Shown here piece by piece: positions 38,205-47,700 of a stretch of 64,000 nt of DNA. A model generated the notes under the pieces. That model searched no databases. It worked only from the letters and a program-made list of their open reading frames with translations, and was not told the origin of the DNA. The stretch comes from Struthidea cinerea. Its lineage: Eukaryota > Chordata > Aves > Passeriformes > Corcoracidae. The DNA lies in NCBI GenBank assembly GCA_013397865.1, contig VZTI01003252.1, positions 100,149-164,148 of the forward strand, read 5' to 3'. Each line of letters opens with the position of its first letter. Position 1 is the stretch's first letter. The position numbers were made by a program, and so were the translations under genes.

Positions 38205-39829
38205 CTAAGTGTGCCTTAGTGTGGCCACGTTAGCTGTCACCACTCACCTTCATAATTTCCATGTGCCTTGGCATAGTTTCCAGGCAGTTTAGGTCCATGA
38301 ACTTGCCAGGCACAGAGGTGCGACTGACTAACCTGTAGTTACCCAGATCTTCCTTTTTTCCCTTTTAAAAATTGTGGGTTATATTTCCCCTTTTCCAGTC
38401 AGTGGGAGCTTCACTGGACTGCCATGACTTCTTAAATATGATGGGCAGTGCCTTAGCAATGTTATCCACCAGCTTCCTCAGGACCCCATGCGTGCATCTC
38501 ATCAGGTCACATGGACTCGTGCACCTTCAGCTTCCTGTGATGGTCTCAGACCTGATCTTCTGCTGTGGTGGGCAGCTCTTCATTCTCCCAGTCCCTGCCT
38601 TTGCCTTCTTGACTTGGGTGGTGTGGCAGGAGAGCTTGCTGGTGAGGAATGAGGTAAAGAGTCACTGAGCACCTCAGCCTTCTCCACATCCCAGGTAACC
38701 AGGTCTCCTGCTTCCCTCCAGAGAGGGCCCACATTCCTCAGTCTTCCTTTTATCACTGATGTACTTCTAGAAGCTCCTCTTCTTGCCCTTGACGTCCCTG
38801 GCCAGATTTAATTCTGTCAGGGCTTTAGCTTTCCTAATCTGATCCCCGGCTGCTTGGACAATTTCTCTGTATTCTTCCCATGCTACCTGTCCTTGCTTTC
38901 ATCCTCTGTAGGCTTTGTTTCTGTGTTTGGGTTTGTCCAGGAGTTCCTTGTCCATCCACACAGGCCTTCTGGCATTTTTGCCTGTCTTCCTCTTTGTTGG
39001 GAAGCATGGCTTCTGAGCTTGGAAGAGGTGATCTTTGAATATTAACCAGCTCCTGGGGCTCCTCTTCCCTTCAGGGTTGGTACTTTACCAAGCAGATCCC
39101 TGAAGAGGCCAATGCCTGCTCTTCTGTAGTCCCGGGCACTGAGCTGGCTGTGCACCCCCCTCACTGCCCTAAGGATCTCAAGCTCCACCATTCCGTGGTC
39201 ACTGCAGCCCAGGCTGCCCTTGAGCCTCACATTCCTCACCAGCCCCTCATTTGTGAGAGCAAGGTCCAGCACAGCCCAGCACTTCTCCTCGGTGGCTCCT
39301 CTGTCACTTGGAGTAGGAAGTTATGATCAGTGCATTCCAAGAACTTCATGGGTTGCCTGTGCCCTGCTGGGTTGTCCTTCCAACAGATATTGGGGTGCTT
39401 GAAGTCCCCCGTGGGGACCAGGACTTGTGAATGGGAGGCTGCTCCTACCTGTCTGTTGAGGGCCTCATCCGTTCAGTTCTCCTGGTAGGGCAGCCTGTCA
39501 CCGATCCCCACCATAATGTCACCTGTCCCTGCCCGTCCTTAAATCCTGACCCCTGAGCTCTCAGTCAGCTCCTCATCCATCTGCAGGCAGAGCTCCTTGT
39601 ACTTCAGCTGCTCATTTACATAGATGGAGACACCTCCTCCTGGTCTCCCTGCCTGTCCTTCCTAAAAGGCCTGCATTCGAAACTCCCATCCCAGGATCCA
39701 TCCCACCACATCTCTGAGATGCCAACAGGATCACAGCCTTGCAGGGCTGTGCACAACTCTAGCTCCTCTTGTTTATTCCCTGTGGTTTGTGTGTTTGCAT
39801 AGAGACATTTAAGATGGACTCTCAACGGG
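38205..39829 (-). pseudogene. CR1 ORF2 remnant: APE-type endonuclease plus N-terminal RT
   Basis: The intact protein nicks the chromosomal target and reverse-transcribes CR1 RNA. Reading 39825 downwards, the frame opens with VHLKCLYANTQTTGNKQEEL, followed by GISEMWWD, which retains the catalytic glutamate of the LINE (T/S)ETWW block. After frame breaks, 39272-39042 gives LDLALTNEGLVRNV and GSLGCSDHGMVE. The Ser-Asp-His catalytic triplet is intact, with Asp at 39200-39198 and His at 39197-39195. A linker of broken frames leads to EDLGNYRLVSRTSVPGKFMD near 38340-38280, the start of RT. Several frameshifts and stops make it non-functional. Confidence 0.88.
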
Positions 39830-39834
39830 GCAAC
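39830..39834. repeat. Left target-site duplication (TCTCA) of the nested CR1
   Basis: TCTCA occurs here and again at 40279-40283, flanking the inserted CR1 tail. Removing the insert and one copy restores both the sequence and the minus-strand CR1 frame, which supports a true target-site duplication. At 5 bp it could be partly shared with the element's own CGATTCT end. Confidence 0.65.
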
Positions 39835-40278
39835 AAGGTTGGTGAGGGGTCTGGAGAGTGAGTCATGTGAGGAGTGGCTGAGGGAGCTGGGGGTGTTAAA
39901 CCTGGAGAAAAGGAGGTTCAGGGGAGACCTTGTTGCTTTCTGAAACTCCCTGAAAGGATGTTGTGGCCTGGTAGGATAAGCCTGTCATTTCCTCTTATCC
40001 TGTCAGCCTGTGACAGGATAAGAGGAAATGGCCTCAAGCTGCAGCAGGCGATGTTCAGATGGACATCAGGAAGAATTTCTTCACTGAACGGGTGGTTAAG
40101 CATTGGATTGGGCTGCCCAGGGTAGTGGTGGAGTCACCAGCCCTGGAAGTGTTCAAGAGACAACTGGATGTAGCACTTGGTGCTGTGGTTTAGTTGATAA
40201 GGTGGTGTTTGGTCAAAGGTTGGAACCCAATGATCTTGGAGGTCTTTTCCAACATTCATGATTTGATGTTTCTGCGAT
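39835..40278 (+). mobile_element. CR1 LINE 3' tail inserted into an older CR1 in opposite orientation
   Basis: It begins in the post-RT segment (CAACAAGGTTGGTGAGGGGT, GAGGAGTGGCTGAGGGAGCT, GGAGAAAAGGAGGTTCAGGG) and runs through GGAAATGGCCTCAAGCTGCA, AGGAAGAATTTCTTCACTGA, GTGGTGGAGTCACC, GGAGGTCTTTTCCAAC and an ending resembling TTTGATGTTTCTGCGATTCT. At about 444 bp it is a standard 5'-truncated copy. It interrupts the minus-strand element at the ORF1/ORF2 junction and is therefore the younger of the two. It carries an internal inverted duplication at 39986-40030. Confidence 0.93.
39986..40030. repeat. Perfect 20-bp palindrome (snap-back duplication) inside the nested CR1
   Basis: CATTTCCTCTTATCCTGTCA (39986-40005) is the exact reverse complement of TGACAGGATAAGAGGAAATG (40011-40030), around GCCTG. 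The right arm is normal CR1 sequence leading into GCCTCAAG. The left arm is extra and inverted, so it was copied from the right arm. Both arms are identical, which fits a single template-switch event after or during insertion. Confidence 0.92.
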
Positions 40279-40283
40279 TCTCA
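40279..40283. repeat. Right target-site duplication (TCTCA) of the nested CR1
   Basis: This is the partner of 39830-39834. The host CR1 resumes immediately after it with GTGAAGCTGACTTACTGG. Confidence 0.65.
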
Positions 40284-40790
40284 GTGAAGCTGACTTACTG
40301 GCTGGAGTGGCTGTAATTCCTTGGTGCTGCTCTTCTGGGGCTCTCCTGCTGACCTGTAAATCCTCTCCAGGCTCTGGGCATTTCTTGCTGGCCCTGGCAT
40401 CAGACTGGTAGGAGTGGGGTGGATTGAGGCTTCTCCTCCCCAGCAACTGTAATTTAAAGCCTCTTCCCCAGCTCAGCAAGCCTGTGGCCAAAGATCTTCC
40501 CCTTCTCTGACGGATGGGCCCCATCACTCCTCAGGCTTCTCAAAGCAAGTCCCATTATCCAAGCAGACAAACCCCTGGCTGTGGTACCAGTCCTGTAACC
40601 ATTTGTTGATTTGCCAGATTTGACTGTCCCTTTCAAACCCTTTCTGTTTGACTTTTGGGGGGATAGATGAAAAAGCTGTCTGTGTTCCAGATGCCCTCAC
40701 CACTGCTCACAAGGTTCTGTAATCCTTGATGCTCTTCAAACATTTTATTTCAGATAAATCCTCAGTTTCAATCTGTAATATTTGGCAGAC
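40284..40790 (-). pseudogene. CR1 ORF1 remnant: C-terminal SGNH/esterase domain
   Basis: CR1 ORF1 proteins carry an SGNH-hydrolase-like esterase of uncertain role in retrotransposition. Reading down from about 40745 in the minus strand, one frame gives SIKDYRTL, then (after a stop) RASGTQTAFSSIPPK, the central beta-strand region. Next come ERDSQIWQINKWLQDWYHSQ and GFVCLDNGTCFEKPEE. The frame then shifts and the terminal block reads LRSDGAHPSEKGKIFG, followed by HRLAELGKRL and a stop. The catalytic Asp-x-x-His pair is present as D-G-A-H (Asp 40525-40523, His 40516-40514). The N-terminal serine block is not visible. It is broken by at least one stop and one frameshift, so it is non-functional. 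Confidence 0.82.
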
Positions 40791-43700
40791 TGCGTGAGCA
40801 TCAAACATGGCCATATTTTTATTCTTTTCATCTTACCCTTTGATCTTTTCATATATTATACACAGATACTTAGTGGTCTTACTGCTACAGGCCTCATGGG
40901 ATCCTACATTCAAAATACCTCTCTGGAACATATATTCAAAATAACCACTTGAAATACTTATGAAAGCACTATGATTAAATTAACTTTTTGTATGTAACCT
41001 GATATAACCACAAAAAAACTAGGGCAAGTTTTTCAGTCCTGACTCTTTTTTTGGTGTATCACTATATTGTAGTCTCAAGGGACCCAGTTTCAAGAAGTAA
41101 TAGGTACTTTTAAGATATTATTATCTGAGGATCAAAAATTTAGATTGCAGAATTACTGAGATATGACTTCTAATAAAGAGAAATAAGAATCCAAACCAGT
41201 GATATACCATACACATATTGGGAATACGTTTATAGATCTCTTCAAATGTACTTAACTGCGTGAAAAAAACTTTGAAAAAAGTTATAGCATCAGTTTAGGA
41301 TATCCTTTCTTCAGGAACAGTTTATGGTACATATTGCTAATAGGAACGACAGCCGTACTGGTATGTATATTCCTATATTTATGGGTACATGATCTGAAAA
41401 AGCAGTATCTTGAAGCAGCCTTCCACAGGGAAGACAGGCATGGGGCAAGGAAATGTAAGAAGCATAAATCAGAATCGCATTCTTTACTTCAAAGTCTAAT
41501 CGATTAAATTTGTATGATGGGATTAATGCTCTGTTCTGAAGCTTTAGTTGTGTATAATTCCACAAGACTTAACATGACTAGAAATTACCAAAAAAAAAAG
41601 AGAATATTCTGTTCCCTGAAAAAAAAAAAAAGCTGCAATAATCCCAAGAGATGAAGACTTAAGTCCTTCTTAGGTGCCTAACTTCAGCTACCTAAATGTG
41701 AGGCACCTGGGCTAAACCAGCTCTGCTCCCTGCTTAGCCAGGGAGATGGACATCCCTAAGGCAGTAACCAGCTTCCGGGTCCACCTGAGCACAGTTTGGG
41801 CACCTTCTCTCCTAGCAGCTGTGAAGACAGTCCAAGTAACTACACAGAGCTCAGATATGGATTTTTTAGGTCTACATTTATATAAAAGGAATCTGACCCA
41901 GACATAAAGACTGGTTGGTTTTTGTACTATTAATTAACTCTTAACTACAGTTTTAGTGGCTCCATAAAAGTGGAAGTCTTCCGAATATCTCACTGAGTGT
42001 AATAATTAAACTCTGCATTATGAATATAACTTTATTAGGAAGCCAATCTGAAATTTCAAGCCTGAAGGAACTCTTATCCGTGGCCCAAGTGTGGTGAATT
42101 CTAATAATTCTTCCACATTTTAGTATACTGAAGAAATTAAAAATAATTTGCTGTATACTCTCTTTCTGTACTCTGTGAATGCAACTCATAAATTAATTGA
42201 CAGCAGACATTAAAGGATTCTATCTAAATTATTAGATTCAAATTAATATGATCTACAGACAAAAGAATTTCAAATTTAGAAGGTCAATAGGAATCCTAAC
42301 CCCTATTAGAAAGGAAAAATAATGTGAAGAATAGAATAAACACTTCTAGATGTATCAGCCGTCTTTCAAACATTTTTTGAGAAAAAATCCTGATAATGAT
42401 ATAGTTTTTGAATGTATGGGAAAATTAAATCATGTACCAGTTCAGTTCAGTGACTGAAGTACATTTCATTAGCTCTCCAGCCATTATGAGATTGTTTAGC
42501 TGCTACAAACAAAATCTAACAATCTAATTTATCAAGATCCTGTTTGTGGAAATTAAAAATAATAAAAAATTATTTGGTCTAGTTTTTTATGTCCATCTTC
42601 TTGGTGCCACCAGGGAAGGAGACATGGGAGGATGGTGGCTGACAATGCAGAGGCACCAGCACAGTACAGAGCTTGGCAGGGTAGCTCGGTGCTGCTCACC
42701 CGCTTGGAGACCCTCATCCCCTGAGCTTTGCTTTGGGCTCCCCCAGGGGCAGGCAGGTCAGCAGGGGAAAGCAGGTGGTGCCTGGTGGCAACAACAGTGC
42801 TTTACCTCACTGGATTCACGCTGGTTTTTCGCCAAACATAAATAACGCTCTTGACTCATGGTCATTAGGGCACTGTAAAAGCATTTGGTATTTCCCCCTG
42901 CTGTGCTTGTGCTTTAACTGCAAATAACTGACAGCAGCAATTTTGTTCCTCAGCACAGCTGTAACTTGATATAGAGCCCCTTGGACTGGTATCTCATTGC
43001 TACTGCCTGCCCATTACAGAAAGAGAGGTCTTTATTGGATGTTTCATGGCAGTTTGGCTTTAGCTGAGCTTTTTCTAGTCCTCTTATGAAGGCTGCTGAA
43101 AGTGGCTGTCTGAAACCCTTAGGAAATTTGCAGCTACTTTGCAGTGGAGCCACAGTTTCAATGCTTTACATGCAAGGGACTTATATAAGCACAGAAGAAA
43201 AATGGGAGATGCCCTCCACACTAAAACAAGAATAACCCTGGACACAGCCTCTTTGCAACAGGTTTTCCCCAGCCTTGGAAGACAATATAGTTCAAAGCTG
43301 CTAGCCAGTTTTTCCCAGTCACAAAGTTAGCTGCTAATTCTCAGATTTTGAATTGATCTCGCTCCAGATCTAAAGCAGCCCTTCAGGATGCTCTGACAAG
43401 TGGCATACTAGCTGTGGGCTCCAGTACACAGGATAAAATTATATCCTCTGACCAGTCATCTTCTTGTTTTATAGCCCAGCTCTTCCATCCCATGCGCTCC
43501 CACTCAGCTGCATTTCCAGCATGCTGAGTAATTGGGCTACTTCATTTTAGAAGGGGGTCCCCAAAAAGCAAAACTCTCATCAGCAAGTGCTGAAAATGTT
43601 TAGTGTGCAGGGATGGCTTTGTTGCAACTGTGATGTGGATACAACTCCTGCTTGCATCTGCTGACCAACTGCTAGGAAAGGGCTTATCAAATTAAAAGAA

Positions 43701-44580
43701 TAACTGTTTTCTGCCTGTCTAAGATTACTTTCTACTCTACTCCCCCAAGGAATGTACATTCAACAGTGTTCTTCGAATGTACTACTGAGTTGTTGGTGAA
43801 CCACAGCTGCATCCATTTGAAGCAGAGAGGTGTTATTTGAGAACTGCAGGAACAAGAGATTTGTTTGCTTCTGATGTTGATGCTGACTGTTGGTCATTGG
43901 GGTCAGTGCCATTGTGAGTCTCACGAAATGAGTGAGTTCACTTTTGCTTCATGAGCAAAGTTTTCCATGTCTTCCAGTCTGAAGCACAGTGAGGCTCTGG
44001 GTACCCTGCTGCTCCTGGATCCCACCCTGTACAGCTGTTTCCTAGCAGCAAGTCCCCTTGTTCAGGAGCAGATGTGCCTGGCATTGTCTCTTTCCGTCAG
44101 ATTCAACTACAATTTGACCAAATAAAAACTGCCTCTGTCCTCACTGCAGCTTGGCCTGTACCTTGGTGGTGCAGAGGAGCATCCTCTGGGAGCTAACTCT
44201 CATCCTGGGAAGGGTTTGAGATCCAGGTGCTTTGTTTTCTCCGTTAGTGCTCTAACTTCTGTGTTAGTGTGTAAAATGTAGGATGACTTTTGGAATGAAA
44301 ATGGCCCTGGTTGCTATATTTGTGCTGGGCTCGATGCTATCACATGCTTCAAAGTTACCCCTCAAGGAAGGCAGATAGAACCCATCCACTGCTCTGCTTC
44401 AGTTCCTGGTGGCCAGAGTAGCCGCGGTTTTATAGATACTATCAGAAAATTGGAAGAGATGGGGCTAGAAATATCTCCAGGCTACATTTCCTGCACTGTT
44501 CTGCATAACTTTTGGTTTTGTAACTGGGGAGGAAAAAATTCCTGCCTGTTGTCAGTATGATGCATGTACCTCCTTTACAG
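40791..44580. other. Single-copy sequence, nothing recognised
   Basis: AT-rich with short overlapping frames and no repeat family identified. Small A-runs lie at about 41590-41632. The patch at 42600-42845 is GC-richer and has a 99-codon frame without a recognisable domain. Confidence 0.5.
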
Positions 44581-44767
44581 GAGGGACATGACATGAATAT
44601 GTCGGGCCAGAAATATTTTGAAAGATGTCAATCAAATTGTGCCAATAGCACCTTCCTCAGTGCTATCAAAGCATCCAAGAAATACTTTAATGCTTCATGG
44701 CTGGAAGAACTGCAGGAGGCAAAAAATGGAAGTTTTTTTAAGTTATTCATAGGTCCATTTATTATAG
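44581..44767 (+). other. Candidate exon, 62 codons, secreted or membrane-protein-like, unassigned
   Basis: CCTCCTTTACAG (AG at 44579-44580) precedes the interval, and TTATAG|GTAAGAC begins at 44768, so both borders look like splice sites (phase 0 in, phase 1 out). The frame includes NMSGQKYFERCQSNCANSTF, then KASKKYFNASWLEELQEAKN and FFKLFIGPFIIG. Four N-x-S/T sequons (NMS, NST, NAS, NGS) and two cysteines would suit an extracellular segment leading into a hydrophobic stretch. Lysine and glutamate spacing looks protein-like. I do not recognise the family. The same frame runs on to a stop near 44829 if the donor is not used. It is the best of the exon-like islands, but it has no phase-compatible neighbour. 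Confidence 0.28.
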
Positions 44768-47700
44768 GTAAGACAAATTTACATGTTCTCAGGGTGCCCA
44801 GCCTGAGCAGTGTGCAAGACACCATTTAAATAGATCTCTGCTAGTTTTCAAAAAATTTAAACAGCCGTTCCTTAGATGAGAGGTCTTATTTATAAACACA
44901 GCTTCCCACATTAAAAATGGAAATGCCAGGCCAATATGTCATCTTAAATTAAGCACCAGTAATGCTCAGACATGGCCAATCTATCTAATTTGAAGCCAAT
45001 GAAGAATTATTTTAATTTCAGGCTCATTTAGATTGTATCTAAACCAGAAATGTTTATTTTTCAAAGGGTATGAAGCACATTACACTAATACTGCCAAACT
45101 CATTACTTGAAGGAAGGACTAAAACTTTTAGTCATTAGGCAAAAAAACCCACTTCTTTTTGGCATTTTAGCAGTTTTCCAGGTTTAAATTCAAGGCAGTG
45201 ATCATACTTGCATTTTTGTTGGCATCATCATTGAATGTTTTTATTACCTTTCATATGCAGGAGACTTCCCTGGCTTAAAAATCATCTGGTGATGCTCAGA
45301 CCTGTTTTATTATTATTTTAGTAGTAGTAGTAGTAACTGTGGTGTTATTGTAAGAATGAAAAGCGTCCTGGTTTTCCCCACGTTTAATTTAGAGCACAAA
45401 CCCTTGCAGGCCGTCTCTGTGTTGGCGAGGCGCGGAGAAGGAATGCCCGTACCACAGCATTTGGAGCTGAAGGAAATTCAGCACAGAGGCACTTTCTCTT
45501 TGACTCTACTCCCCCCAGCCAAACCTTTGTTCAGGTGTTTCCAATGTTTTATAAATGTCCCATTCTCTGTCCCTGGGAAACATCTGTTTGAGGCACATCT
45601 GCCTCCTGATCTCTGGCAAACACTGTGACAAGGGGAATCGTTTTGGCGTGCAGAAAGCGCCACTACATTTGTCACCATGGTGCCTGTGCTGCCCCCACAG
45701 CTCCTTCTGCCTCACCCTCTCTGACCCTCAGCTCTCTATGTGTTTGTAAAAAAAGGGATTTGTCTTCACAGCTCCTCCTGCAATTCTCTTTATTTTTGAG
45801 GTTTATTTTTGAGATTGAGCTGTCTGTTCTATGTAGAAGGAAGGGCTTAAGGAGAAAGGCAAACTTTATAAAATACTTTCTTTAGCTTTTTCAGTTTTTT
45901 CAACTGGTGATTCCTGCTGTGTCTCTCATGATTTACCTTCATTAAATGCTCTGATCCATGCTTAAAAACTTCCATACAGGCCTCCTTCCTCTCTAGACAT
46001 TGCATCCTCTACACTAAATGAAGGCAGTAAAGAAAAGCTTCCCAAGGTACAGTGTGAGGAAAGTGTGCAAGTGCAAACCCAGACAGAGGAAAGGATTAAT
46101 TCAAGCCTGAAAGGTCTCTGTAAGCTGGGAAGGTGTGCTGGGAAGGTGTTCAGCACAGATAAGGATAGGAGACCCAGGGAGACAAAGCCTGAAGTTAGGA
46201 TTTTTTGGAGGATTTGTGAAAAAGATGCCAGACAAAATAGTAAATAGGGATTCAACAGGACAAAGCAGTATCTGTTAGAGAGGTGTTACAGGGGAGCCCT
46301 GGTGCTGAAATCAGGGAAGCTGGAGAGGAGCTGAGGAGAGATGGAGGCAGTCACAGCAGTGCCTGCAAGTAGTAGGAGGTGCTGAGACCATGAGAAAAGT
46401 TGGGCTGAGCCCACCTGAGTCCAGGTCCCTGATCTACCAGCAAGCAGTGGAACAAGGATTAATTACATCAAAACTTCAAAAGTCTTGTTGTTTTCCACCC
46501 CTTTAAATAGAGTCCACTGTTTACACTTGAATCCACTGATGGGTAGAATTTTTTCAAAGACAGGAATGTAAAACTGACTTTAAAAATCCAAATTCTGTCT
46601 CAAAAACACTTCCAAAAAAAGAGAAGACTTTGAAAAGGTAGTCTAATGAGCTAAAAATCTTGCTGTTTCTACCCAGATTGAAGAAAGACTGTCTGGAAGC
46701 TTCGTTCTCATGCTATTTTTGCATTTTACTTAGAAGCCCTTAGGGTCTCAAACTGTAGCTCTATGTAAGAGAAAATGAAAAATGTATCTGAATATATCTG
46801 TCATAAAAACAACAGGAATGCAGAAAAAAAGGTGCCTCTGGCTAAGAGAATCTGGAAAAATTGAGGAGGAAGGCTACAGGGAGCTCTTTGAAAGGATTGG
46901 TAGTGGTGTCCTCTGGAGCCCTGGGAGAGGGAGCACTATATTTCTCTGGAAGGAAACAAAGAGAATCACATATATCGTGAACAGACTTAAATATACTGTC
47001 AGGAGAGTTGTACCTTCATTTTAAGGTTTTTAGCAGTCCACAAAAATAATTTTAAAAAGAGAGTGAGACAAAGAAAATTAAAATCCTTAACTTGCACAAG
47101 ACTTTGTTTCAACATGAACTTTAAGTCTTTTCCATTATTGCTCCTAAGCTCCACACAGAGGTGTATGTCCTTACATATTTTGCCTATGTTTTATGTCCTA
47201 ACACAAAAAAAGAAGGTCTAGTAACTTGCAAAGGGTTTTTGTTCCAGTTTAGAATATAATCTAGGACTCAGCATCTTCAGGTTCTCTCCAGTACAGGTTC
47301 TCTCCCTGCTACAGCAAAACTTTTAGGGTGAGATCTAAAATCACTATTGTCACACCAAGTGTGACTTAGCGGTAACACACCTTGCTCCAACAGCATGATC
47401 CAAAAAAACCCTACTCACCCTTCTTATGGCACCTGATGGTAGTCTCCTAGTTTTCCATAGCAAGCTCACTGACCTGGAGTTTTACCATTGCATACACTGA
47501 CAAACATCACCATCTTGGGTGCACTTAACTAAAAGCCCACCTACACATTTGACAGGTGGCCCCATCACAGTCTCCTGAAGATCCTGGCTTGCTTGGCATA
47601 CTCAAATAACATCTTAGCAGCACTGGCAGCCTTCCACTCAGAGGAAGAGTAGGCCTCAGAGGCAATGTATATTTTTACTTTGTGTTAGGTTTGCTGCAAA

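Larger units (their letters stand above)
38205..40790 (-). mobile_element. CR1 LINE with unusual 5' content (ORF1 esterase, endonuclease, RT start), interrupted by a younger CR1
   Basis: Read on the minus strand from about 40790 downwards, this copy contains the C-terminal part of the ORF1 SGNH-type esterase, the ORF1/ORF2 junction, the ORF2 endonuclease and the first part of RT. Near 38205 it breaks off in a segment resembling the GDSQHGFTKG region. The ORF2 3' half and the CR1 tail are missing. A plus-strand CR1 tail at 39835-40278 splits it. If the insert and one 5-bp duplicate are skipped, the minus-strand frame runs straight from ...KSASL into RVHLKCLYAN, showing both sides are one old element. 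All frames are broken. The right boundary is approximate (40745-40800). Most avian CR1 copies keep only the 3' few hundred bases, so a 5' part like this is uncommon. Confidence 0.9.

Noticed and set aside
36899..40790. Single twin-primed (5'-inverted) CR1 insertion linking 36899-37175 and 38205-40790
   Set aside because: The inverted 5' segment lies on the wrong side of the 3' tail and 1 kb of unrelated sequence separates them.
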